NCBI GenBank assembly: GCA_016868955.1
Contig: VGFF01000104.1
Span: 1-7,033, forward strand
Direction of reading: 5' to 3'
Source: Armatimonadota bacterium
Lineage (GTDB): Bacteria > Sysuimicrobiota > Sysuimicrobiia > Sysuimicrobiales > VGFF01
DNA length: 7,033 nucleotides
In this document: piece by piece, positions 1-5,970 of the stretch
Layout: every line of letters starts with the position of its first letter
How positions within the stretch are numbered: the first letter of the stretch is position 1
Made by a program: the position numbers and the translations under genes
Notes under the pieces: generated by a model
Databases searched by the model: none
What the model saw: only the letters and a program-made list of their open reading frames with translations
Told to the model about the DNA's origin: nothing

Positions 1-51
1 GCCGCCGGCGGCATCATCGAGTACGTGAAGAAGCAAGTCGGGGCACGATGA
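1..51 (+). CDS. leuD: 3-isopropylmalate dehydratase small subunit, C-terminal tail (partial)
   Basis: Only the last 16 codons and a TGA stop lie in the window, reading AAGGIIEYVKKQVGAR. A Gly-Gly-Ile/Leu-Ile-x-Tyr-x-Lys-Lys tail is what I remember of the short (about 165 residue) archaeal-type LeuD proteins, the small subunit that with LeuC isomerises 2- to 3-isopropylmalate. The same enzyme acts on citramalate. The call rests on this tail plus position: the stop overlaps the cimA start as ATGA, and cimA is followed by leuB and ilvD, so a leuCD pair directly upstream is expected. The fragment is too short for a secure family assignment. An IlvC, IlvB or other pathway protein is possible but fits the tail less well. 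Confidence 0.6.
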   Translation, partial: AAGGIIEYVKKQVGAR

Positions 52-1640
52 CCGATCGCGTCGAGATCTACGACACGACCCTGCGCGACGGCACGCAGGG
101 CGCCGGTGTGGAGTTTTCGGCCGAGGACAAGCTGAAGTGTGCGCGCGCGCTGGACGAGCTCGGCGTCGATTATGTCGAGGGCGGCTGGCCGGGCAGCAAC
201 CCGCGCGACCTGGAGTTCTTCCGCCTGGCGAAGGACGTTCGATGGCGGCACGCGCGGCTGGCCGCGTTCGGCAGCACGCGCCGTCCCAGCCTCACTGCCG
301 AGGCCGACCCGAACTTGGCGGCGCTGCTGGAAGCCGGGACCCAGGTCGTCACGATCTTCGGCAAGAGCTGGGACCTGCACGTCCGCCGCGCGCTGAACAC
401 GACGTTGGACGAGAACCTCAAGATGATTGAGGAGTCCGTGCGCTACCTGCGGCGGAAGGATCGCCGCGTCCTATACGACGCCGAGCACTTCTTCGACGGG
501 TTCTTCGCCGATCCGGAATACGCGATCGCGACGCTGCAGGCCGCGGTTAGCGGCGGCGCCGAATGCGTGATCCTCTGCGACACGAACGGAGGGACCCTGC
601 CGCAAGCGCTGGCGCCGGTCGTCCGCCGCCTGGTCGAGGCGCTGCCCGTGCGCGTCGGCATCCACACGCACAACGACGGCGAGTGCGCCGTCGCGAACAC
701 TCTGGCTGCGGTCGTCGAGGGCGCGACCCACGTGCAAGGCACCATAAACGGCTACGGCGAACGCTGCGGCAACGCGAACCTCTGCTCGATCCTGCCGAAC
801 CTCGCGCTCAAGATGGGGCGCGACGTTCTAACCCCCGGCGCGCTCGCGCAATTGACGCGCACGAGTCACCTGCTCTCGGAGATCGCGAACCTCTTGCCGA
901 ACGAGTACCAGCCGTTCGTCGGGCGCAACGCGTTCGCGCACAAGGGCGGCATCCACGTCAGCGCGGTCCTGGCGGCGCCGCAGACGTACGAGCACCTCGC
1001 GCCGGAGCGCGTCGGCAACACGCGGCGCGTCGTCGTCTCCGACCTGTCGGGGCACGCGAACATCCTCGCCAAAGCCGAGGAGCTGGGCCTGGATCTGGGG
1101 CGGGCCGATCCGCAGACGACGCGGATCCTCGAGCGTGTGAAGTGGCTCGAATACGAGGGATATCAGTTCGAGGGCGCGGAGGCGTCGTTCGAGCTGCTGG
1201 CGCGGCGCGCGATGGGCACGATCGAGCCTCTGTTCGAGACAGGCCCGTTCCGCGTCACGGTGACGCAGGCCGAGCAGGGCGCGACCACGGACGCAACCGT
1301 GCGCGTGCGCGTCGGCGGCGTCGAGGAGCACACCGCCGCCGACGGCAACGGCCCCGTGCACGCGCTGGACCGCGCCCTGCGCAAGGCGCTGGAGAGATTC
1401 TATCCGGAGATCGCGAAGATTCGGCTCGTCGACTACAAGGTCCGCGTGATCAACGCCAACGCGGCGACGGGTGCGCGCGTGCGCGTCTTGATCGAATCCA
1501 CGGACGGCCACGACTCGTGGGGTACGGTGGGAGTCTCGGAGAACGTCGTCGAAGCGAGCTGGATCGCGCTCATCGACAGCTTGTCGTATGCGTTGTGGCG
1601 GGCGCGCCAGCGCGTCGCCAGCGTCCTTTCCCAGGGGTGA
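48..1640 (+). CDS. cimA: (R)-citramalate synthase
   Basis: This 530-residue protein condenses pyruvate with acetyl-CoA to (R)-citramalate, the first step of threonine-independent isoleucine synthesis. It is a DRE-TIM metallolyase: DTTLRDGTQ at residues 9-17 carries the catalytic Arg13-Asp14, HTHND at 206-210 supplies the two metal-binding histidines, and GYGERCGNAN at 235-244 and HKGGIHVSA at 298-306 complete the signature. The HMGL-like barrel covers roughly residues 4-275 and the LeuA-type regulatory dimer domain about 390-525. YVEGGWPGSNP near 42-52 and the overall length are typical of the long citramalate synthase branch (TIGR00977 type), rather than LeuA, NifV or homocitrate synthase. 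The ATG overlaps the upstream stop (ATGA), which implies translational coupling. The dimer domain suggests end-product inhibition, probably by isoleucine; that is inference from the family. Substrate preference is inferred too, since 2-isopropylmalate synthases share the fold. Confidence 0.93.
   Translation: MTDRVEIYDTTLRDGTQGAGVEFSAEDKLKCARALDELGVDYVEGGWPGSNPRDLEFFRLAKDVRWRHARLAAFGSTRRPSLTAEADPNLAALLEAGTQVVTIFGKSWDLHVRRALNTTLDENLKMIEESVRYLRRKDRRVLYDAEHFFDGFFADPEYAIATLQAAVSGGAECVILCDTNGGTLPQALAPVVRRLVEALPVRVGIHTHNDGECAVANTLAAVVEGATHVQGTINGYGERCGNANLCSILPNLALKMGRDVLTPGALAQLTRTSHLLSEIANLLPNEYQPFVGRNAFAHKGGIHVSAVLAAPQTYEHLAPERVGNTRRVVVSDLSGHANILAKAEELGLDLGRADPQTTRILERVKWLEYEGYQFEGAEASFELLARRAMGTIEPLFETGPFRVTVTQAEQGATTDATVRVRVGGVEEHTAADGNGPVHALDRALRKALERFYPEIAKIRLVDYKVRVINANAATGARVRVLIESTDGHDSWGTVGVSENVVEASWIALIDSLSYALWRARQRVASVLSQG
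1633..1640 (+). promoter_or_regulatory. Ribosome binding site of leuB, overlapping the cimA stop
   Basis: AGGGGTGA ends seven bases before the GTG at 1648 and includes the cimA TGA. It decides the leuB start in favour of 1648. The in-frame ATG at 1588 would add 20 residues (MRCGGRASAS...) that lie inside cimA and do not resemble LeuB. Confidence 0.6.
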
Positions 1641-1647
1641 GTCCACG

Positions 1648-2703
1648 GTGAACGCGAAGATCCTGCTGTTGCCCGGAGACGGCATCGGCGCGGAGGTCGT
1701 GCGCGAGGGCGTGCGCGTCCTGGACGCGATTGCCGCCCGCTACGGGCACTCGTTCTGCTACGAAGAAGGGTTGGTCGGCGGCGCCGCGATCGACGCCGCC
1801 GGCACGCCGATTCCAGACGAGACGTTGCGCAAGCTGAAGACGGCGGACGCCGTGTTCTTCGGCGCCGTCGGCGGGCCGAAGTGGGACCATGCGCCGGTGA
1901 GGCCGGAAGCGGGCCTGCTGCGCATCCGCAAGGAACTGGGCGTCTACGCAAACCTCCGGCCGGCCGTGTTGTTCCCCGCGCTCGCGTCCGGGTCGCCGCT
2001 GCGCGCCGACGTCGTCGCCGGCACCGACCTGCTCATCGTGCGCGAGCTGACCGGCGGCTTGTATTTCGGCAAACCGAAGGCGCGCGACGCGACGAAGGCC
2101 GTCGATACGATGACGTATACGGCCGCCGAGGTCGACCGCATCGCGCGGTTCGCGTTCCGGGCGGCGCAAGGCCGCCGCAAGATCCTGCACTCCATAGACA
2201 AAGCGAACATCCTCGAGACATCGCGCTTGTGGCGCGAGGTCGTGACGCGCTTGGCGCCGGAGTACCGGGACGTCACCGTGCACCACATGCTCGTCGATAC
2301 CGCATCGATGGCGCTCGTCCAGCGGCCGACACAGTTCGACGTTCTCGTCACCGAGAACACCTTCGGCGACATCCTCAGCGACGAGGCTGCCGCCGTCGTC
2401 GGATCGATCGGGCTGTTGCCGTCGGCGAGCCTCGGCGACGCGCCGCCGTACTTCTACGAGCCCGTGCACGGCACCGCGCCCGACATCGCAGGGCAGGGGA
2501 TCGCGAACCCGCTCGGCTGCATCCTCAGCGCGGCGATGATGCTGCGCTACTCGTTCCAACTGGAGAGGGAGGCGGCGGCGATCGAGTCCGCCGTCGCGCG
2601 CGCGCTCGACGACGGCGTCCGCACGAAGGACCTGGCCGGCCAAAGCGGCGTTTCCACCGAGCGGATGACGAACGCGATCCTGGAGAGGTTGCCCCGTGGC
2701 TGA
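1648..2703 (+). CDS. leuB: 3-isopropylmalate dehydrogenase (also expected to act on 3-methylmalate)
   Basis: This NAD-dependent enzyme oxidatively decarboxylates 3-isopropylmalate to 2-oxoisocaproate in leucine synthesis; with CimA present it should also turn 3-methylmalate into 2-oxobutyrate. From the GTG at 1648 the protein has 351 residues, the normal LeuB length. Visible signatures are LLPGDGIGAEV at 7-17, arginines at 94, 104 and 132 around the substrate site, RELTGGLYFG at 132-141 with the catalytic Tyr139, Lys185 in DKANILE, Asp217, ENTFGDILSDEA with Asp241 and Asp245 as metal ligands, and the NAD loop HGTAPDIAGQGIANP at 274-288. The PEAGLLRIRKELGVYANLRP loop is LeuB-like rather than isocitrate or tartrate dehydrogenase-like. 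VDTASM and TENTFGD differ slightly from the more common VDNAAM and TENMFGD, with no catalytic residue lost. The gene starts 7 nt after cimA and overlaps ilvD by 8 nt. Confidence 0.94.
   Translation: MNAKILLLPGDGIGAEVVREGVRVLDAIAARYGHSFCYEEGLVGGAAIDAAGTPIPDETLRKLKTADAVFFGAVGGPKWDHAPVRPEAGLLRIRKELGVYANLRPAVLFPALASGSPLRADVVAGTDLLIVRELTGGLYFGKPKARDATKAVDTMTYTAAEVDRIARFAFRAAQGRRKILHSIDKANILETSRLWREVVTRLAPEYRDVTVHHMLVDTASMALVQRPTQFDVLVTENTFGDILSDEAAAVVGSIGLLPSASLGDAPPYFYEPVHGTAPDIAGQGIANPLGCILSAAMMLRYSFQLEREAAAIESAVARALDDGVRTKDLAGQSGVSTERMTNAILERLPRG
2682..2688 (+). promoter_or_regulatory. Ribosome binding site of ilvD inside leuB
   Basis: GGAGAGG lies seven bases before the GTG at 2696, within the last codons of leuB. 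It supports the GTG start and the 8-nt overlap between the two genes. Confidence 0.6.
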
Positions 2704-4402
2704 GACGAAAGCGAAGCGAACGTATCCTCGCCCCTACAGCAGCGTCGTCTACGACGGCCCGGTGCGCGCGCCGCACCGGGCGATGATGCGGGCGATGGGC
2801 TTCGGCGACGAGGATCTGCGCCGGCCGATCATCGGCGTGGCCAGCACCTGGAACGAGGTCACGCCCTGCAACTATCACCTGCACGAACTGGCCGAGCATG
2901 TGAAGGAAGGCATCCGCGAAGCCGGTGGCACGCCCATCGAGTTCACGACGATCGCGGTCAGCGACGGCATCGCGATGGGGCACGAAGGCATGAAGGCGTC
3001 GCTGATCTCGCGTGAGGTCATCGCTGACTCCATCGAGCTGACGGCGTTCGCGCAAGGCTTCGACGCGATCGTCGCGATCGCCGGCTGCGACAAGAGCCTG
3101 CCGGGATCGATGATGGCGCTGGCGCGGCTGAATCGGCCCGGCATCTTCCTGTATGGCGGCTCGATCGCGCCCGGTCGGTTCCAGGGCAAGGACGCGACGA
3201 TCGTCACCGTCTTCGAGGCTGTCGGCGCGCACACGCGCGGCGAGCTGACCGACGCCGAGCTATACGACCTGGAGTGCCATGCCTGCCCCGGCGCCGGTTC
3301 CTGTGGCGGCATGTTCACGGCGAACACGATGGCGTCGATCTGCGAAGCGATCGGCATGGCGCTGCCGGGCAGCTCGTCGGTGCTCGCGGTCGATCCGAAC
3401 CGCGGCGAAGTTTGCCGTCGCGTCGGGCACGCGGTCATGGACGCGTTGGCGAACGACGTCCGCCCGCGCGACATCCTCACGCGCGAAGCGTTCGAGGACG
3501 CCATCCGTATCTTGGTCGCCACCGGCGGGTCGACAAACGGCGTTCTGCACCTGCTGGCGATCGCGCGCGAGGCCGGAGTGCCGCTGTCGATCGACGACTT
3601 CAACCCGATCAGCAAGACGACGCCGCACGTCGCGGACATGACACCCGGCGGGAGGTACGTCATGGCCGACCTCGGCCGGGTCGGCGGCGTGCCGGCGGTG
3701 ATGCGGGCGCTGTACGACGCCGGCTTGCTGCACGCGCAGCGCCGCATCGTCACAGGACAGACGGTCGAAGAGACGTTACGCGGTGTGACGATCCCGCCCG
3801 ATCAGGACGTCTTGTTCCCGGCGTCGCGAGCGCTGGAGCCGGAGGGGACGCTGGCGATCCTCAAGGGCAACTTGGCGCCGGAGGGCTGCGTCATGAAGAC
3901 CGCCGGCGTGAAGCGCACGTATCACAGTGGCCCGGCTCGCATCTTCGATCGTGAGGAGGACGCGTTCTCGGCCGTGCAAGCCGGCAAGATACAGCCCGGC
4001 GACGTCGTTGTCCTGCGCTATGAAGGACCGGTCGGCGGCCCCGGTATGCGGGAGATGCTGGCCTTGACCGGAGCGATCATGGGGCGGGGGCTCGGAGATA
4101 CGGTGGCCTTGATCACCGACGGCCGGTTCTCCGGTGGCACGCGCGGCTTCTGCATCGGGCACGTCGCGCCGGAGGCGGCGGTCGGCGGCCCGATCGCGCT
4201 GGTCCGGGAAGGCGACGTCATCGACATCGATCTGGCGCCGCGGGAAGTACGCTTGCAGGTCGACGAAGCCGAGTTGTCGCGGCGCCGACACGCGTGGCGC
4301 GCGCCGGCGCCGCGGTACACTACCGGCGCGCTCGCGAAGTACGCCGCGCTCGTGGGATCGGCGAGCGACGGCGCCGTCGCGAAGCTCAACGGCGCCCCCT
4401 AG
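2696..4402 (+). CDS. ilvD: Dihydroxy-acid dehydratase
   Basis: This enzyme dehydrates 2,3-dihydroxyisovalerate and 2,3-dihydroxy-3-methylvalerate to the 2-oxo acids that precede valine and isoleucine. At 568 residues it has the usual length of the compact IlvD form. YDGPVRAPHRAMMRAMG at 19-35 and SDGIAMGHEGM at 89-99 are hallmark IlvD/Edd motifs. Three cysteines sit where the [2Fe-2S]-type enzymes hold their cluster: Cys58 in TPCN, Cys131 in GCDKSLPG and Cys203 in GSCGGM. The cluster type is therefore inferred to be 2Fe-2S. EGPVGGPGMREM at 443-454 holds a probable Mg ligand, and GRFSGGT at 477-483 holds the probable catalytic Ser479. Phosphogluconate dehydratase (Edd) and sugar-acid dehydratases are relatives, but the operon context and these motifs favour IlvD. 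It is the last gene of the operon here, and the next gene runs in the opposite direction. Confidence 0.95.
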   Translation: MAETKAKRTYPRPYSSVVYDGPVRAPHRAMMRAMGFGDEDLRRPIIGVASTWNEVTPCNYHLHELAEHVKEGIREAGGTPIEFTTIAVSDGIAMGHEGMKASLISREVIADSIELTAFAQGFDAIVAIAGCDKSLPGSMMALARLNRPGIFLYGGSIAPGRFQGKDATIVTVFEAVGAHTRGELTDAELYDLECHACPGAGSCGGMFTANTMASICEAIGMALPGSSSVLAVDPNRGEVCRRVGHAVMDALANDVRPRDILTREAFEDAIRILVATGGSTNGVLHLLAIAREAGVPLSIDDFNPISKTTPHVADMTPGGRYVMADLGRVGGVPAVMRALYDAGLLHAQRRIVTGQTVEETLRGVTIPPDQDVLFPASRALEPEGTLAILKGNLAPEGCVMKTAGVKRTYHSGPARIFDREEDAFSAVQAGKIQPGDVVVLRYEGPVGGPGMREMLALTGAIMGRGLGDTVALITDGRFSGGTRGFCIGHVAPEAAVGGPIALVREGDVIDIDLAPREVRLQVDEAELSRRRHAWRAPAPRYTTGALAKYAALVGSASDGAVAKLNGAP

Positions 4403-4438
4403 CGCAGCGGCGACCCGAATCAAAGAGGGGCGCACGCC

Positions 4439-4474
4439 GAGCCGCGCGTCCGCCGCGTTCTCCGCCTGCGGCTC
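4439..4474. terminator. Possible stem-loop between convergent genes
   Basis: GAGCCGC (4439-4445) and GCGGCTC (4468-4474) form a perfect 7-bp inverted repeat with a 22-nt loop, in the 75-bp gap between the ilvD stop and the stop of the opposing gene. There is no T-tract on either side, so it is not a canonical intrinsic terminator. In DNA this GC-rich such a repeat can occur by chance. The rest of the 4403-4477 gap shows nothing else recognisable. Confidence 0.25.
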
Positions 4475-4477
4475 CGG

Positions 4478-5164
4478 TCAGCGCCGTCCGGCGCGTCGAC
4501 GCCGGCGCGTCACCGCGATTCCCGTGGCGATCGTGACCGGAAGGAACGCTCGTCGCCTCTGCGCTTTAGAACTCGCGAAGTACGTGTCGTTGGGATCGTC
4601 GGCCAGGTCGCCTAGCTCCATGCGCGAAAACGGCGTCGTGCTGTTCACGCCGACGAACGCGCGCTCGTCGTCTGGCAGATTGAACGTGAAGTCGCCGACG
4701 CGCGTCTTCCGGTCCCACAACGTCACCACGAAGATCGAATCCGAGGGCGTGCAGCCACGGCACGAGAACGACTTGTTGTGCTCGACGCCGTCGAACCCGA
4801 GCACGTGGACGAGGCGCGGCAACTCGACGGTCATGTGCGGCAAGCCGAAGATCTTCATCTCATGTCCCGGATTCAGCGCCGTCCAGTCGAAGTCCTCACC
4901 GAATTCGCGGCCGCCGACGTACAGCGTCGCGGTTTCGTCGACGAGCCGGAACGTCACGATGCCGATCGTCGCGAGCCCGCCGGAAACGCCCAGGTTCGGG
5001 ATCGGGACGGTGATGCTCGTCGAGCGTGTCTCTGCCAGGAAGGTGTCGCGATGATCGTAGGTGATCATGCCGGCTTCGCCGCGATCGTGCGCGATCCCGA
5101 CGACGACGAGGAGCAGGGCGGTGGACAAGAAGACACGGAGGACGGCATCGATGGGGCATGACAT
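4478..5164 (-). CDS. Exported protein with a PEP-CTERM-family-like domain and an atypical Arg-rich tail
   Basis: This 228-residue protein has a leader with an Arg at residue 10, a hydrophobic stretch at about 11-24 and likely cleavage near residue 30, so it should be exported. The mature part (about 33-200) follows the pattern I associate with secreted PEP-CTERM-bearing proteins: an F/Y-rich start, LATIGIVTFRL, ELPRLVHVLGFD near 115-125, VTLWDRKTRVGDFTFNLPDD at about 147-166, then FVGVNSTTPFSRMEL and a closing YFAS. Cys135 and Cys138 form a CxxC. The tail does not carry a Pro-Glu-Pro motif. It is a 13-residue apolar segment (206-218) between RRR and a run of arginines, which resembles only the hydrophobic-plus-basic end of a sorting signal. 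The start is supported by AGGGAGG 8 nt upstream. The gene is convergent with ilvD. Function is unknown; an extracellular or envelope role is inferred. Confidence 0.7.
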   Translation of the reverse strand: MSCPIDAVLRVFLSTALLLVVVGIAHDRGEAGMITYDHRDTFLAETRSTSITVPIPNLGVSGGLATIGIVTFRLVDETATLYVGGREFGEDFDWTALNPGHEMKIFGLPHMTVELPRLVHVLGFDGVEHNKSFSCRGCTPSDSIFVVTLWDRKTRVGDFTFNLPDDERAFVGVNSTTPFSRMELGDLADDPNDTYFASSKAQRRRAFLPVTIATGIAVTRRRRRAGRR

Positions 5165-5172
5165 GCAGATGG

Positions 5173-5179
5173 CCTCCCT
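5173..5179 (-). promoter_or_regulatory. Ribosome binding site of the exported-protein gene
   Basis: On the minus strand AGGGAGG lies 8 nt before the ATG at 5164. It is a near-ideal Shine-Dalgarno sequence and confirms the chosen start. Confidence 0.65.
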
Positions 5180-5201
5180 GAGACACGTGGTGCCAGTTGT
5201 T

Positions 5202-5225
5202 CCGGAATCCGTGCAACCCGGAATC
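5202..5225 (-). repeat. Two direct copies of GATTCCGG in the leader of the exported-protein gene
   Basis: On the minus strand GATTCCGG occurs at 5225-5218 and again at 5209-5202, exactly 16 nt apart. The upstream copy overlaps TAGATT (5227-5222), a possible -10 hexamer matching four of six consensus bases, with no good -35. The downstream copy lies within the palindrome TTCCGGAA. A tandem operator is possible, but nothing identifies a regulator. The rest of the 149-bp gap 5165-5313 shows only the ribosome binding site described separately. Confidence 0.3.
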
Positions 5226-5313
5226 TACCCGAACGTGCCGGAGCGCAACCGCCTTCTTGGGGAAGTCGATCGAGAAATCAGCGAAGATCGCGGACGGACG
5301 CGGCGCGCACGGA

Positions 5314-5733
5314 TCAGCGTTGGTGCAGCATCCAATAGATCGCCCAGCCCGACGCGGCAACGTATAGCCAGACGGGCAGGGTGCGGCGCGCCAAGGTGCG
5401 GTGCATGTCGAATCGGCCGCGCAGCGCCCGCGCCAGCGTGACGAGGACCATCGGTCCCAGCGCGATCGCCAACACGATGTGCGTGCCCAGCAAGAACAGG
5501 TAGATCGCGCGAACCGTGCCCTCGCCGACGAACGGCTTCGATCCCAACAGCACCCAGCGCGCGACGTAGACGACGAGGAACAAGCCGGCGAAGACCGTCG
5601 CGACGAGCATCGACGCCCGATGTCGCGCGACGTCGCGGCGCTTGATGAACGCGTAGCCGCAGAGGACGGCCACGCCGCTAATGACGATGAGCGCGGTGTT
5701 GAGCGGCGGAAGCCAGGTCGCGATGTCCCCCAT
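5314..5733 (-). CDS. DUF420 membrane protein, haem-copper oxidase assembly type
   Basis: This 139-residue integral membrane protein has four predicted helices at about 9-30, 41-62, 74-100 and 117-136. LPPLNTALIVISG at the N-terminus, His38 in ARHRASM, the FLVVYVARW stretch, IYLFLLGTHIVLAIALGPMVL with His85, His111 in DMHRTLAR and the closing TLPVWLYVAASGWAIYWML are the conserved pattern of the DUF420 family (Bacillus YozB / CtaM type). Members are found with cytochrome c oxidase genes, and CtaM of firmicutes is needed for assembly or activity of haem-copper oxidases. The conserved histidines suggest haem or metal binding. No oxidase gene is in view, so the role here is inferred from family only. 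No Shine-Dalgarno sequence precedes the ATG, and a -10-like TATACT lies only nine bases upstream, so the transcript may be leaderless. The gene is at the family's usual length and looks intact. Confidence 0.85.
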   Translation of the reverse strand: MGDIATWLPPLNTALIVISGVAVLCGYAFIKRRDVARHRASMLVATVFAGLFLVVYVARWVLLGSKPFVGEGTVRAIYLFLLGTHIVLAIALGPMVLVTLARALRGRFDMHRTLARRTLPVWLYVAASGWAIYWMLHQR

Positions 5734-5742
5734 GCCGCGAAC

Positions 5743-5750
5743 AGTATACC
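5743..5750. promoter_or_regulatory. Palindromic GTATAC: possible -10 box for both DUF420 (-) and the MFS fragment (+)
   Basis: The 25-bp gap between two divergent starts holds the palindrome GTATAC at 5744-5749. Read on the minus strand it gives TATACT (5748-5743), five of six bases of the -10 consensus, ending nine bases before the DUF420 ATG. Read on the plus strand it gives TATACC (5745-5750), ending eight bases before the GTG at 5759. Neither start has a Shine-Dalgarno sequence, and both distances fit initiation at or very near the start codon. No clear -35 box is seen on either side. Confidence 0.4.
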
Positions 5751-5912
5751 CTTACGAGGTGACCGCTCGAATCTCGAAGACCCGCCTCGCCGTCGTGATC
5801 GGCATCCTGACGTCATTCGGCCAGATGTCCATCGACATGTACCTGCCGGCCTTGCCGCGGACCGCGCGCGACTTCGGCGTCGCGACGGCGGCGGTGCAGC
5901 TGACGCTGTCCG

Positions 5913-5970
5913 TGTTCTTCATCGGATTGTCGGCGGCCCGCACGACGAGCGTGTCGCAAATGTTCTTCAT
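5913..5970 (+). repeat. 10-bp direct repeat TGTTCTTCAT flanking the breakpoint
   Basis: TGTTCTTCAT occurs at 5913-5922, in the MFS fragment, and at 5961-5970, in the antisense of the binding-protein fragment. The copies are 48 nt apart in the same orientation, on either side of the gene junction. The match is exact and does not extend. It may be coincidence, because each copy encodes residues expected of its own family. Confidence 0.4.
5929..5942. other. Breakpoint joining two truncated genes
   Basis: This is where protein similarity to the MFS transporter (+) stops after GLSA and where similarity to the substrate-binding protein (-) stops after VVRAAD. The two limits coincide within about ten bases around GTCGGCGGCC (5929-5938). 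Each gene keeps its 5' end and loses its 3' end here. No insertion-sequence end or target-site duplication is visible. Confidence 0.6.

Noticed and set aside
1588..1647. Upstream ATG that would extend LeuB by 20 residues
   Set aside because: The extra residues lie within cimA and do not look like LeuB; the GTG at 1648 has a ribosome binding site and starts exactly at the conserved N-terminus.
563..1651. Plus-strand open frame of 362 codons inside cimA
   Set aside because: It is another frame of the well-supported cimA gene, very rich in Arg and Ala; its composition is that of a frame shadow.
1570..2643. Long minus-strand open frame of 357 codons opposite leuB
   Set aside because: It is the antisense of leuB and ilvD-like coding in GC-rich DNA, full of Arg, Ala and Gly, with no recognisable domain.
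2875..3753. Minus-strand open frame opposite ilvD
   Set aside because: It is the antisense of conserved ilvD motifs and has no family resemblance.
4134..5054. Plus-strand open frame running from ilvD across the exported-protein gene
   Set aside because: It covers the end of ilvD in the wrong frame and then the antisense of a gene with a signal peptide and good ribosome binding site.
5681..5758. Earlier ATG codons for the MFS fragment
   Set aside because: They fall inside the DUF420 gene on the other strand, have no ribosome binding site, and add residues unlike the family.
5929..5942. Insertion-sequence footprint as the cause of the breakpoint
   Set aside because: No terminal inverted repeats, transposase remnant or target duplication directly at the junction; the 10-bp repeat is too far apart and its copies sit in each gene's own coding sequence.
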